From the IMG/VR virus record IMGVR_UViG_3300050128_000053, positions 24,866 through 88,865 of that record: 64,000 nt of DNA; one strand, 5' to 3'. Below the pieces are notes generated by a model. It was not told the DNA's origin. It saw only the letters and a list, made by a program, of their open reading frames with translations, and ran no database searches. Of the stretch, positions 1 through 8,684 are shown piece after piece. Made by a program: the position numbers and the translations under genes. The stretch is from a virus. Within the stretch, counting starts at the first letter, position 1, and every line of letters begins with the position of its first letter.

Positions 1-1294
1 TACCAGCTAATGCCTCAGCGGCCGACAAAGCCGATTTAGCCAAAAATGCAGTACCAAATGCCGCCTGAGCCAGAATGGGAGCAAATCCCAACACACCTTT
101 GCTCAAGGTCTGAAAATCGGTAGCCACTGTGTTGATAGCACCTTGCATACCGGCCGTATCAACGAATCCCTGCAGCCCTGTCGCTGTAGTCGCTGTGGAG
201 CGGGCCAGAGCCGAAGAAGCGACGGTGCTCTTCCCAACCGCCTCGGCCTTATTCAAGTTCAATCCAGACGCGGCGTACATTCTGAGCTGTTGAATATCAG
301 CCGTCGAGAGTCCCATCTGTACTTGAGCGTTTTGCGAGATAGCGGCCCATGAGCCAGGATTCTGGGCCCACTGTTTCGCCTGAGACCCACTGAAGTTCTT
401 TGGCATACCTAATGCCTCAAGAACCGTCTTGAAAATGGTGTTCGGATTATTCACTCCTCGAGTGACTGCGTTGTAAAGCCCCCCGCCCGTCGCCATCTGA
501 CCGCGACGCATCATGTAGTTGAGAGCCTGGGGAGAGGTCAGATCACTAGCAAACTGCGTTGCCCCCTGAGCACCCATAAGCGGATTGATCGCTTGAGCGG
601 CGTTGAGAAACGATTTGAGATTCTTGTTCCCCTTCCCACCTTGTAAAGCACTCAAAAACGGATTTGCCTGCGCAGTAGCAAGGGCACTCCCGAGATCAGC
701 ACCCCCGAGATTGGATATACCACTGAACGAAGCCACCATGTTGTTTGTGCCGCCGCCGTAGAGGGCAGAAGCCTGAGCCGCCATGAGCTGGATTGGCATG
801 CCGGTTCCTTGCCAACCAGCCATGGTGGTGTTTATGGCACCCGAAGCCTTGGACGCGACCTCAAGAGCGGCAAGACCAGGTATGGCACCCATCCCAGCAC
901 CCGACGGACCGCCAGACGGACCACCAGACACGGGTGCTGGAGTATTCCGATTGGTCACCCCGCCGGCACCGCCCATTGAAACAGGAGCAACCGTGTTATT
1001 GGATGCAGCAGTAGTGGTGACTCCTCCCGTCCCACCTCTGGTGCCGAAGATCTTTGAGAGTAGACCCCCTGTCGGCCTCAACTTCTGGTTCAAGGTATCA
1101 ATGGCCGAAGAGAGATGCTTGATCTCGGTAGTAATGCTGGCGATGCTCTCACTCAATGCCTTGAACGAAACGCTGTCGGCATTAGCCGAAAACGTGGGAC
1201 TGGCACTCCCGCCGGCAATGGTCGAAGCCGACTGCGAAAAAGAAGCCCGCCCAACTGCCACAGTTCCTTGGAGCCCAAGCCCGGGCAGTGACAT
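1..1294 (-). CDS. Tape-measure-like tail protein, N-terminal part (runs off window)
   Basis: An open frame of at least 431 codons reads leftward from the ATG at 1294 to the window edge. It is rich in Ala, Gly, Ser and Gln, with a Gly/Pro-rich linker near residues 100-150 and hydrophobic helical stretches further on. The ATG overlaps the stop of the shifted chaperone frame (TGATG). Its place directly after a tail chaperone and downstream of the sheath and tube genes is that of the tape measure protein, which sets tail length inside the tube. The plus-strand Pro-rich frame opposite it is a shadow. Assignment is by position and composition. Confirmation needs the missing C-terminal part. Confidence 0.7.
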   Translation of the reverse strand, partial: MSLPGLGLQGTVAVGRASFSQSASTIAGGSASPTFSANADSVSFKALSESIASITTEIKHLSSAIDTLNQKLRPTGGLLSKIFGTRGGTGGVTTTAASNNTVAPVSMGGAGGVTNRNTPAPVSGGPSGGPSGAGMGAIPGLAALEVASKASGAINTTMAGWQGTGMPIQLMAAQASALYGGGTNNMVASFSGISNLGGADLGSALATAQANPFLSALQGGKGNKNLKSFLNAAQAINPLMGAQGATQFASDLTSPQALNYMMRRGQMATGGGLYNAVTRGVNNPNTIFKTVLEALGMPKNFSGSQAKQWAQNPGSWAAISQNAQVQMGLSTADIQQLRMYAASGLNLNKAEAVGKSTVASSALARSTATTATGLQGFVDTAGMQGAINTVATDFQTLSKGVLGFAPILAQAAFGTAFLAKSALSAAEALAG

Positions 1295-1434
1295 CAGTGC
1301 TTCTCAGCCAGGTAGGCCGCCAACCTCGACCAGTAATCCCGCTCCCTAGAAGTCATTTCCTTCACGTCTCTAGGTCTCCAGTTCGGGTATTGGCGCAGAA
1401 GTCGTGCGTAATGCTTGTACCGATCTACTTCGCT
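1294..1434 (-). CDS. Shifted-frame C-terminal extension of the tail chaperone (possible +1 frameshift product)
   Basis: These 46 codons start exactly where the upstream chaperone frame ends. The residues look like real protein (an Arg/Tyr-rich helix, then a DYWSRLAAYLAEKH end). The frame has no ATG, GTG or TTG near the junction. The upstream stop reads CTC TAG C, so a peptidyl tRNA on CTC could slip to TCT and resume at AGC. The segment ends in TGA overlapping the ATG of the tape measure. Tail chaperones upstream of tape measures are often made in two forms by frameshifting, which fits. A sequence error is the alternative. Confidence 0.5.
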   Translation of the reverse strand, partial: SEVDRYKHYARLLRQYPNWRPRDVKEMTSRERDYWSRLAAYLAEKH

Positions 1435-2299
1435 AGAGGCGAAATAAGCTCGGAAGGCCCAGCGAAATCGGGTACTCCTCTCCGCAGGTGGCGCAGTTGA
1501 CAGGGATCTCTTGAAACTTCGGGCCAGGTTGGTGAGCGTTGAGGAAATCGACCAGGATGGCCCGGTCCCCCGACGGCATCGATTGGACGATTTCCTCTCG
1601 ACCGTAGGCGAGCACACCATCGACCTTGATCACGCTCTTGGCCAACATGATGGTGTTGAGTTCAGCGCTCGTCCTGCGCATCATGTTCTCGGACCAGGCC
1701 TCTTGAGCCAGCCCAGTGAGAAGACCGACCTCGGCGATGCGCCCATGACGAAGCTCGACCTCGAAGACCCGCTTCAGTGGGTCTTCGAGTGTATCGACCT
1801 TGACATCGGAGTCCAAGAAAACAGTGATCTTCGATTCCTTGTCACACATGGCGCAGCGAAGGGTGAACTCAACATCATTGCCGTAGGTGGCTTTACGGAT
1901 GCCGAGCATCAGGGCATCGCGGTCCCCGATAAGGAGCCGGCGCATCAGATCCTGATTGACTGTCTCATCACCCAACCGCTCAACCCCGATGGTCAACAGC
2001 TCGGTGACGAAGACCCCCATGTTCTTCTGCGGGTCAAGACGGGACAGCTTCTCTTCGGCGTACCCATCAAGCTCTCGCACCAAGGCGTCTCGGACCAATA
2101 CACCGCCAGCTGTGATATAGCCAACCGGCAGCTCCACCGAACAATCAGGAACATCGCCGATCTCGGGCTCTTTCTCAGTAGCCGCTATCTTGGCCGCCAC
2201 CTCTGCAGCGCTCGGCATCGAGTCGGGGGACGGTGGCGTGGGCAATGGCCGAGCGCCGGGGGTATCGGGCAACATGGGAGGGGAGTTCAAAGCTGTCAT
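1433..2299 (-). CDS. Baseplate/tail assembly chaperone, T4 baseplate family
   Basis: A 288-residue protein. The start MTALNSPP follows AAAGGAG at good spacing, so the longer open frame reaching back into the tube gene is not used. The N-terminus is Pro-rich and disordered, followed by a helical domain. Two Cys pairs, CAMC near residue 150 and CATC near the end, frame the C-terminal half. The tail CATCGEEYP...LFRL resembles the zinc-binding end of T4-type baseplate hub assembly chaperones found in contractile phages. It probably guides tail or baseplate assembly and is not expected to be a major virion component. It overlaps no neighbour except through the shifted frame downstream. Confidence 0.7.
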   Translation of the reverse strand: MTALNSPPMLPDTPGARPLPTPPSPDSMPSAAEVAAKIAATEKEPEIGDVPDCSVELPVGYITAGGVLVRDALVRELDGYAEEKLSRLDPQKNMGVFVTELLTIGVERLGDETVNQDLMRRLLIGDRDALMLGIRKATYGNDVEFTLRCAMCDKESKITVFLDSDVKVDTLEDPLKRVFEVELRHGRIAEVGLLTGLAQEAWSENMMRRTSAELNTIMLAKSVIKVDGVLAYGREEIVQSMPSGDRAILVDFLNAHQPGPKFQEIPVNCATCGEEYPISLGLPSLFRL

Positions 2300-2343
2300 A
2301 TATGGCGCTCCTTTGAGTGAAGTGGGCTGCAGGCGTATTTCTA

Positions 2344-3003
2344 CTACCAGCCAACAGGGTTCGTCACGTACCCATTGACGTTGCCCGGCATCCCACCCCA
2401 CTGCATGTCGAAGCCCTCGTAGTTGATCGTCATCTGTTCGACCGCCACGGCGTTACCGCCGGCATCCATGTCCGAATAGGCCAACGACCCGATCCAAGCC
2501 GAATACAGCTTGAAGCTGATCTGGACGATGCTGGCCTGATTGACGTACGAACTCTCGTACGGAGCGTTCGGACCTGGTGCTGCCGCAGTGTTGTTCGGGT
2601 GCTGGAGCACATTGATGTACATGGTCGTGCGAAAGTCCGGTGCCGGTGTAAGCGTATCGGGGTTAAGCAGATTCACGCCGGCCTGACCCCCGTACATGGC
2701 AGTGAACAGGTTCGTCATCCAGTACCAGTTGTCGTAATCGGTCGGGAAAAGCCCTCTTGAACACGTGATCGGGTTGATGTCCGCTTGTCCGGGCATCTTC
2801 CTCGTAGTCAAGTTGTCACCGCCCTCACGGTACGTCAGCGGCTCGATCGAAACCCCAAGACCGGACACGGACATGAATCCAAACCGCGCTATGCCGCCGG
2901 TTATGCCGTCGCTTTGCGTAGTGAGTGGTATGTATAGGTTGAACTTGAAGGATCGCAGGGGATCAGATGTAATCGACCTGCTCACACCCACTGTAGCAGC
3001 CAT
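2344..3003 (-). CDS. Tail tube protein (T4 gp19-like)
   Basis: A 219-residue protein that polymerises into the inner tube of the contractile tail. The N-terminal DPLRSFKFNLYI, the GFMSVSGLG segment, the TYREGG stretch and the TRKMPGQ...ITCSRGL run are the standard signature of the gp19 tube family. A C-terminal beta-rich half contains YEGFDMQWGG. The start MAATVG follows GAAGGAG-like sequence just after the sheath gene. It lies 17 bases downstream of the sheath gene and directly upstream of the chaperone, the usual order in contractile-tail modules. Confidence 0.93.
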   Translation of the reverse strand: MAATVGVSRSITSDPLRSFKFNLYIPLTTQSDGITGGIARFGFMSVSGLGVSIEPLTYREGGDNLTTRKMPGQADINPITCSRGLFPTDYDNWYWMTNLFTAMYGGQAGVNLLNPDTLTPAPDFRTTMYINVLQHPNNTAAAPGPNAPYESSYVNQASIVQISFKLYSAWIGSLAYSDMDAGGNAVAVEQMTINYEGFDMQWGGMPGNVNGYVTNPVGW

Positions 3004-3020
3004 TTAGAAAGCTCCTTCTC

Positions 3021-4679
3021 TTAGGTCGACGTAGTCGAGACCGACGTTGCTCCGGTGCTCTGGAACTGGGCGATAGTGATCTGGATGAACTCGGAGGGAA
3101 CCGCAAGAGCGACACCGGCCACCACATTGGTGACTCCGCTGGCGATTGTCTGCGGCGTGTTGATCGTGTCATCGCAGATCACGTAATAGGACTGCGCTGG
3201 CGTACCGCCCGGGAAAGCACCTGCGGCGTACATACTTGAGAGCAACGAGTTGCAGGTCGCAATGATCCGTCCCCACAGAGAAGACGAGTTGGGATCAAAG
3301 ACATACTGCTGCATCGAGGCCACCAGAGCGGACTCAATGTAGTTCAAGGTGCGGCGCACCGGTATGTACTTCGATGCGAAACCGATCTCGAGTGTGCGGG
3401 TGCCCCAAATGACCACAGAACCATCGGGCATTGTCCGCAGGGCGTTGACGTTCTGATTGTTGAGGAGGGCCATTTGACCCGGTGTGAGCTGATCCTCGGC
3501 GGCCACCACATTGGCCAAGACCGTGTTCGTCCCTGCAGGAGCTTCCCAAGGTCCCGAACTGTTGTCTGTAGCGGCGATCTGACCGAGGATGAAACCACCC
3601 GGCGGCAGATCAATCACGTTCTGGGGGTTCGATGAGGCCGGATTCGTGGCGTAAACCCATGGGTAATACAAGGCGACATAGGAAGGCGCTGGATTTGCCC
3701 CGAACGACAAACTGGCGAGGAAAGCCGACACTGAGTTCAAACCGCTCACCGGAGCACCTTGGGGAGGGTCGACGACCAAGAAGGTGTACGGGCGGCCGCC
3801 TGATGCGTACGTACCCGCAGCATCGATGACCGCCGTGTTCCCTTCAGCTGGGAGGTTGATGTTCAAGAGACCTTGGACCTTGTCGAAGGGCGATGTCCCC
3901 GCTGTCACTACAACCTCTTTGTCCGCAGGAGCAGGAGGAGAGAGAGGATCGGTCCCACCGCTAAAAGCGAGCCCAGTGGTTATTCCTGGGCAGCTCAATA
4001 CGGGAGAGGGCGCTGAGGTAGCCGGTGTCGACACCACAACCACCCAGGTGGAACCTTGAGAAGGTGAGTTGATGATCGAGGTGACGAACCGGTTACTGAG
4101 CGGATTCATGGATAGGTACGTCCACTGCTCCACCAAAGTGCCGGCAGCCGGCGCACCACCGGCATAGATGTTCATGTTGAAAGACGGGTAACCGGCACTG
4201 TCGCTTGCACCGGTCAGCGAAATGGAAGCCCACAGACCACTTGTTGCCTGGCCGTTGGCCCATTGGCCGGGATTCCCAGCCTTCCCTAAGACACCCGCCT
4301 CAAGAACGATCGCTGTCTGTGGCGTGGCCGTATAGGCGTCAGGAATGTTCAACGTGGCAGTCGCCCCAGGCGATGTCGAGTTCGTAATCCGTGCCACAAA
4401 GGCTGATTGCCCGCCGTTGGCAAAGAACTGATACACCGAATACGGCAGGTACGGGTTGTTCAGAACCGGGACGCTGTTCGGGTTGAAGCCCCCGAAGTAC
4501 CTGACGAAATCGCTCCAGCTGTTGCACAAGATGGCATACCCACTCGGGCCACGGAAATGCTCACCGGCAAACCCAGCCACCGACGGGGATGAGTTGGAAG
4601 GCGAGATGGTGGGCCCGAGCAGTTGTTCTACAGTGCTGACGCCTGGAGGGCCGGTGAGCGAGGGGGTCGTCATGGTCAT
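3021..4679 (-). CDS. Contractile tail sheath protein
   Basis: A 552-residue sheath subunit, forming the outer helical sleeve that contracts on injection. The N-terminal segment PGVSTVEQLLGPTIS and the following VAGFAGEHFRGP...SWSDFVRYFGG match the conserved start of phage sheath proteins. A variable central domain is rich in Ser, Thr and Pro. The C-terminal domain carries RTLNYIESALVASMQQYVFDPN and a late VAGVALAVPSEFIQITI segment, typical of the region that interlocks subunits and docks on the tube. Length is usual for the family. It is followed at once by the tube gene. Confidence 0.95.
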   Translation of the reverse strand: MTMTTPSLTGPPGVSTVEQLLGPTISPSNSSPSVAGFAGEHFRGPSGYAILCNSWSDFVRYFGGFNPNSVPVLNNPYLPYSVYQFFANGGQSAFVARITNSTSPGATATLNIPDAYTATPQTAIVLEAGVLGKAGNPGQWANGQATSGLWASISLTGASDSAGYPSFNMNIYAGGAPAAGTLVEQWTYLSMNPLSNRFVTSIINSPSQGSTWVVVVSTPATSAPSPVLSCPGITTGLAFSGGTDPLSPPAPADKEVVVTAGTSPFDKVQGLLNINLPAEGNTAVIDAAGTYASGGRPYTFLVVDPPQGAPVSGLNSVSAFLASLSFGANPAPSYVALYYPWVYATNPASSNPQNVIDLPPGGFILGQIAATDNSSGPWEAPAGTNTVLANVVAAEDQLTPGQMALLNNQNVNALRTMPDGSVVIWGTRTLEIGFASKYIPVRRTLNYIESALVASMQQYVFDPNSSSLWGRIIATCNSLLSSMYAAGAFPGGTPAQSYYVICDDTINTPQTIASGVTNVVAGVALAVPSEFIQITIAQFQSTGATSVSTTST

Positions 4680-4695
4680 CGCTGTTCTCTACCTT

Positions 4696-5310
4696 TCACG
4701 CCGACACCGGAAATGGCTGGTCGGCATAGGGGATTACGGTCACATTCACTCCGGTCGACTGCTGTATCGCGTAGACCTGGCCCAAGAAGAACTCTGAGGA
4801 AACCGAAACGGTGAAGATGTTCCGGTACAAGCGGTGTTGTGAAGCATCAACCGTGTCTCGTCGAACCACCGACACCAGATCAGCTCGACGAACAGTGCCA
4901 TCGAAGTTCGTCATATCCAGACTGCCGAACTCCTCGGGGAACTGCTGGAAAAGAAGAGAGGTGAGCCATCTGTCATCTCGCGGCAGTCGGGAGTACGCGG
5001 CGAGTTGGTATACGAGATTCCAGGGCAGTGGAAAATCGTATGCGGCCAAGGAGAAACCATTCAATGGGGTCGCTGTCTCAGTGTCGTAATCGAGGATGAA
5101 CTCGTTTGCCACCCTGTGCGCCCGGTCAGGAGCGAAAGTGATTTCAGCCAAATCGATGGCAATGTGGGGAAAAGTCCGCTGGCGTTCTTCGGAATCTGGA
5201 AACCTGAAGTACACCGCTATCGGCTTGGCCCGCCCGTCGGCATAGTTGGTGACAGAGAACCCACTGAGCTTCGCCTTAAGGGCGTCGTCTTCATCGAGGA
5301 GCCAGGGCAT
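4696..5310 (-). CDS. Putative tail terminator or neck protein
   Basis: A 204-residue protein with no motif I can name. It is rich in aromatic residues and has a central YDFPLPWNLVYQLAAYSR segment and a beta-rich C-terminus ending in VIPYADQPFPVSA. It lies between the gp10-like connector and the sheath, where contractile phages encode the tail terminator or sheath stabiliser (T4 gp3/gp15 position). Start is the ATG at 5310, two bases after the stop of the upstream gene. The role is inferred from position only. Confidence 0.6.
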   Translation of the reverse strand: MPWLLDEDDALKAKLSGFSVTNYADGRAKPIAVYFRFPDSEERQRTFPHIAIDLAEITFAPDRAHRVANEFILDYDTETATPLNGFSLAAYDFPLPWNLVYQLAAYSRLPRDDRWLTSLLFQQFPEEFGSLDMTNFDGTVRRADLVSVVRRDTVDASQHRLYRNIFTVSVSSEFFLGQVYAIQQSTGVNVTVIPYADQPFPVSA

Positions 5311-5311
5311 G

Positions 5312-5671
5312 TCAGATCCCCAACTCTCGACGGAGGACCGAGTCGTAGATCACCTGAGCACCTGGACGAGTTGTTGTAGCAGCCGCCCGCAGAACAGGGC
5401 TCGGGGCGCTCTCGGGAGTCCCGTACTCAAAGTCAGCCAGCCGATCACCGTCGGGGGTGTGAGCGATCCCAACGAAGGGAGAACCCTTGTGCTCCGAGAG
5501 GACTACTGCGCCAGGCTCATGACCGGCCTTCTCAGCAGCCTGAGCCATCGCTCCGTGGAGATGTGTGAGAGCCGTCATCTGCGCTCTGCGATGGGCGACA
5601 GGGAGTCGATAGAGTGCACGTTCAAATGACGCCCGACGGGGCGTAATCGCATTGTCAGTGATCCTGAACAT
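5312..5671 (-). CDS. HK97 gp10-like head-tail connector/neck protein
   Basis: A 119-residue protein starting MFRITDNAI after AGGAAGTCGAGCA. An upstream in-frame extension overlaps the previous gene and lacks a ribosome site. An N-terminal helix (ERALYRLPVAHRRAQ...) is followed by a beta strand block and by ADFEYGTPESAPSPVLRAA. An E-(F/Y)-G-T segment followed by a Pro-rich loop and then helix R-A-A is typical of HK97 gp10 neck proteins that join the tail to the connector. The order between the connectors and the terminator-like gene supports this. Confidence 0.65.
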   Translation of the reverse strand: MFRITDNAITPRRASFERALYRLPVAHRRAQMTALTHLHGAMAQAAEKAGHEPGAVVLSEHKGSPFVGIAHTPDGDRLADFEYGTPESAPSPVLRAAATTTRPGAQVIYDSVLRRELGI

Positions 5672-5771
5672 TGCTCGACTTCCTATGGGCTCTTGTCCAT
5701 CGCTGGGTACTGCACGGAGCACGGCGGGTCCGCAACACTGATTCTGCCAGAGGACAGCGACCCCAAAATGG

Positions 5772-6278
5772 TCAACCGTCAGCGCCGGCCGCATAGGGAG
5801 CGAACATCGGGATGGCCGTGTCCTCGTCGAGATCGGACTGGGTCATTGCCAGACAGTCCACCGAGACAGTCAAGAAGTAATCCGCCACACGCCCGCGTGG
5901 CAAAAAAGTGTTGACGCTGAAGAGGCGGCCGTCAAAGCCCACTCGGTCATTCACGTGATCCTGGCCGAAAGGATCAGGATCAGGCATTGTCGTGGAAAAG
6001 AACTGATTAAAGCTGAAGATGAGGTGGAGCCGGTCAAGCTGATATAACCCGTCGTCATCGAAGTTCTGGCCCGCCCTCACATACTCGCCAATCAGAACCG
6101 GGAGAGTAATGGGGGGATACCACGTTCTTTGCGGACCGGTGTCATAAGTAGGATCCATTGTCGTGGCGGCGGCATTAAAGCGGAACCAAGCCGCCCACTG
6201 GCCCACGTTCAGTTGGTAATCATTCTTCATGCCCTCATAGGCCTGTCGAATATCCCGCAATGTCCTACGATCTGACAT
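5772..6278 (-). CDS. Putative head completion/connector protein
   Basis: A 168-residue protein with no recognised catalytic motif. It begins MSDRRTLRDIRQAYEG and contains a beta-rich middle (LYQLDRLHLIFSFNQFFSTT) and an acidic C-terminus. It follows the TIG-domain connector without a gap, and its 3' end lies about 100 bases upstream of the gp10-like start. The position corresponds to the head-closure or stopper component. That role is an inference. Confidence 0.55.
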   Translation of the reverse strand: MSDRRTLRDIRQAYEGMKNDYQLNVGQWAAWFRFNAAATTMDPTYDTGPQRTWYPPITLPVLIGEYVRAGQNFDDDGLYQLDRLHLIFSFNQFFSTTMPDPDPFGQDHVNDRVGFDGRLFSVNTFLPRGRVADYFLTVSVDCLAMTQSDLDEDTAIPMFAPYAAGADG

Positions 6279-7289
6279 TTATAAACCGGGGGGTATCGGT
6301 ATTTCCACAAGAGAAGGGCCGTACATGATAAAGGGCGCAGGCTGACCAACCACGAACTGCGCCGTACTCAACACAACTCCATACGGTGTCGTCACTCCCA
6401 CCTGACCGGTAATCGCACCAACGGGGACCACCGCAACGATCTCCATGTCATTGAGCACCGAGAACTGCGTAGCCGACACACCACCAAAGGTGACCGCTGT
6501 CGCCCCAGTGAAATACATCCCGTTGATGGTGACCTGTGAACCCACAGCAGCAACTGTTGGAGTAAACCCTGAGTAAGGTGTGTTGTACTCCTGCTCTCTG
6601 AAAATCGGGACAAGACGATTGGTGGTATAGCTGACTCGGCGCTGATTGAGGATCTGAATCCGGTAGATACCCAAACCCAATGCAAGCGACAACTGCTTGT
6701 ACTCATTATCAAGGGCAGAGATCTGCTGAATGAGCTGACGCCAGCGCTGAGACCGCGGAATGTGAACACCCTCTGGGGTATTGATGTCGATCGTCTGAGA
6801 GGCATCTGTCGAGCGCATCCACAGCAGCTCTTTGGCCGCCAGAATGGAGACCAAATAGTTTTCAGTCGAACTTATGCCGGTTTGCCCAAGCCCAGGATCA
6901 ATGACAGGAAGCGGGTCTTGATCTTGCACATGAAGGTTAAAACTATCGATTACTGACTGCCAGACCTCGTCATCGTCGAAGAAGTCGTATGTCGTTCCCG
7001 AAACCCCCAAAATGGCTCCAGCAGGCTGAGGAGCAGTGAAGAACTGAATGACTCCGTACTTGTAATCAAAGACATACGTTGGTGTGGCGGCCCCTGAAAT
7101 AATGGCACCACTCAAGACCACCTCAGGCGGATCGGCGTACTGAGAGATCGACTCAACCGGGAGGTCAAATGTGTTCGAAAGGCCATCTACGGTGATATTG
7201 GCGGCAAAGGGCCGTCCAGTATCTTGCACGAGCCTGCGCGTGCGTACCACCAGGTCATACATTGGTGGGTTCAGGGTGGCCAAGGTCAC
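6279..7289 (-). CDS. Connector/adaptor-like protein with C-terminal IPT/TIG domain
   Basis: A 336-residue protein starting at GTG 7289. The first roughly 210 residues carry an alternating beta/helical region with DDDEVWQSVIDSFN and a long helix ending in NEYKQLSLALGLGIYRIQ, like head-tail adaptor proteins. Residues about 230-310 form an immunoglobulin-like IPT/TIG domain: PTVAAVGSQVTINGMYF, then TAVTFGGVSATQF, then GQVGVTTPYGVV, with the usual Gly-Thr spacing. Such Ig-like modules are surface adhesion or decoration domains on phage virions. The attachment to a connector rather than a capsid or tail protein is unusual. Confidence 0.6.
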   Translation of the reverse strand: MTLATLNPPMYDLVVRTRRLVQDTGRPFAANITVDGLSNTFDLPVESISQYADPPEVVLSGAIISGAATPTYVFDYKYGVIQFFTAPQPAGAILGVSGTTYDFFDDDEVWQSVIDSFNLHVQDQDPLPVIDPGLGQTGISSTENYLVSILAAKELLWMRSTDASQTIDINTPEGVHIPRSQRWRQLIQQISALDNEYKQLSLALGLGIYRIQILNQRRVSYTTNRLVPIFREQEYNTPYSGFTPTVAAVGSQVTINGMYFTGATAVTFGGVSATQFSVLNDMEIVAVVPVGAITGQVGVTTPYGVVLSTAQFVVGQPAPFIMYGPSLVEIPIPPGL

Positions 7290-7314
7290 GCACTAAGTGT
7301 ACGAGATCTGCTTC

Positions 7315-7461
7315 CTATCCCAAGGCCGGCTGCACAGTCAGACCCATCGACTGGCGCTGTTCTACCCCCGCTGGCTGAACGCTCAGAAGAACCGATTGAT
7401 GACCGACCGTTACAACCATAAAAGCGACAGGCGCTCCATTCAACCCGAGGCTTGCTGTCAT
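7315..7461 (-). CDS. Small hypothetical protein (48 aa)
   Basis: An ATG-initiated frame of 48 codons, MTASLGLNGAPVAFMVV to VQPALG. Composition is beta-strand-like, with good codon use. It begins six bases downstream of the stop of the next small gene and so may be translationally coupled to it. No strong Shine-Dalgarno is visible. Function unknown. Its place in the head-connector block suggests a minor virion component. Confidence 0.45.
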   Translation of the reverse strand: MTASLGLNGAPVAFMVVTVGHQSVLLSVQPAGVEQRQSMGLTVQPALG

Positions 7462-7466
7462 GGCAC

Positions 7467-7580
7467 TCAAAAGGGGGAATAGCAGTGATTCCTCACCAAT
7501 CGATCTCGGTACAGGTGCTCAAGTTCGGGAAGGCGAAACTGTGCCCGTTGAATACCTGGGAGATAGAGCTTGCTGGCCAT
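7467..7580 (-). CDS. Small hypothetical protein (37 aa)
   Basis: A 37-codon frame, MASKLYLPGIQRAQF to NHCYSPF, preceded by GAGAGGATTCGAT, a good ribosome site. It is basic and Leu/Arg-rich. It lies between two head-block genes that are otherwise packed tightly. No family recognised. Confidence 0.45.
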   Translation of the reverse strand: MASKLYLPGIQRAQFRLPELEHLYRDRLVRNHCYSPF

Positions 7581-7591
7581 ATCGAATCCTC

Positions 7592-7885
7592 TCACCAACT
7601 AACGGTCACGACAGAGGTACCACCGGGAGACACCAACTGCAAAGTCGGAGCAACCATGTGGTCCCCATAAAGGATCGGCTGGAAAACGAGTTCCTCTCCG
7701 AGATTGACCAACGATTTGATGTCACCACTCGACGGTGTGGTACTCGGAATCCCGGGCAGCGACCCATCAATGGTCCCATAGACCGGAGCAGCCCCCGAGA
7801 TCTTCTTCACCTTGACACTGCCCGTCGGCGAAGGGATGGGGATTACTGAGACGGCCGCACCAAGGGTGTACTCAACCGTCGCCAC
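7592..7885 (-). CDS. Hypothetical head-region protein (97 aa)
   Basis: A 97-residue beta-rich protein starting MATVEYTLGAAVSVIPIP. It is rich in Val, Ser, Pro and Gly, has no Cys, and ends TSVVTVSW. Its start lies three bases after the upstream gene. Size, composition and place just downstream of the capsid gene would suit a small capsid decoration or fibre protein, but I see no diagnostic motif. Confidence 0.6.
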   Translation of the reverse strand: MATVEYTLGAAVSVIPIPSPTGSVKVKKISGAAPVYGTIDGSLPGIPSTTPSSGDIKSLVNLGEELVFQPILYGDHMVAPTLQLVSPGGTSVVTVSW

Positions 7886-7888
7886 GTA

Positions 7889-8458
7889 TTACCCCCTGAC
7901 CCACTCTCGGATAAGCCCCCGCTCATCGAGATGCTCAGCCACCTCGTAGGGCAGTTCGTACATGAGCCCTTCACGGAGGTCGTAGTTGTTCGGCTCCTGG
8001 CTCACTGGGTTGATCCCGTACGTCATTTTCTCGATGTCCTGGTCGACACGAATCCGCACAACGGCACTGTGGACCCTCGGAGCACGCGGCCGGCGGCGCT
8101 CCTTGCGAGCCTGCAGGATCGGAGCCAAGGCCGCCTCATCCTCCTTACCAGTGAGGACGGGCTCTCGCTCTTCATCACCGTCGGTCGAGAACCGGTCAGG
8201 GGGGTCGAACTCGTCGATGGCATCGTCCTCATCGTCGTCTTCAACAAAGGCCACTGAGCGCTGATCAATGCGCTCACCGCTCCGCGGGTCGAACACCCCG
8301 TGACGCTCCTCTTCGCTCTGTGCCGCAGTCGCCATGGTGGTCTCGGCCACCCGGTCCTGCTGCTCGAGCTGTTGCTCCCGAGACGCCTTTGCACGCTGTC
8401 GCCCCGTCAAGTCGCCTGAGTTGGGCCGACTCCTCCGTTGTCCTGTGGTGGTTGCCAT
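7889..8458 (-). CDS. Hypothetical acidic head-region protein (189 aa)
   Basis: A 189-residue protein. The N-terminal third is Gln/Arg-rich, the middle is highly acidic (EDDDEDDAIDEFD), and the C-terminal 60 residues look folded (VRIRVDQDIEKMTYG to HLDERGLIREWV). The ATG follows AAAGGAGAAACCACC. It sits directly downstream of the major capsid gene and may be a head-associated or head-tail joining factor. Function is not recognised. Confidence 0.65.
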   Translation of the reverse strand: MATTTGQRRSRPNSGDLTGRQRAKASREQQLEQQDRVAETTMATAAQSEEERHGVFDPRSGERIDQRSVAFVEDDDEDDAIDEFDPPDRFSTDGDEEREPVLTGKEDEAALAPILQARKERRRPRAPRVHSAVVRIRVDQDIEKMTYGINPVSQEPNNYDLREGLMYELPYEVAEHLDERGLIREWVRG

Positions 8459-8684
8459 TGGTGGTTTCTCCTTTGGCGGCTAATGCCGCAGTTCACGCAG
8501 CAGCGACCCCTACTTCTACAAGGGACCGCTTACGCCGCCAGCTTACGCATTGGTTGGGTTCTCAAGATAGTCAGCCGCCGAGCGAAGGCGGTCGGCACTG
8601 TCTCAGAACTTCCCCAGCAACTTTTCCTACAGCTGGTACATAGTTTGGGGGTCTCGATTAGGAGTAAAAGCCTCTGACCTGGAC
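8459..8684 (-). other. Intergenic segment with a broken small reading frame
   Basis: About 225 bases between the capsid gene and the next gene. On the minus strand one frame encodes a plausible helical peptide ending DRLRSAADYLENPTNA near 8545, but two in-frame stops (TAG and TGA) interrupt it just upstream. No clean start is present. It may be a decayed small capsid-region gene. No terminator hairpin is obvious. Confidence 0.3.

Noticed and set aside
783-1349. Proline/valine-rich plus-strand frame of 188 codons
   Set aside because: It lies opposite the tape-measure-like gene, has no ribosome site, and its composition mirrors the Gly/Thr-rich coding strand.
1511-2320. 269-codon plus-strand frame
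   Set aside because: Complete overlap with the chaperone on the other strand. The minus frame has the ribosome site and a recognisable C-terminus.
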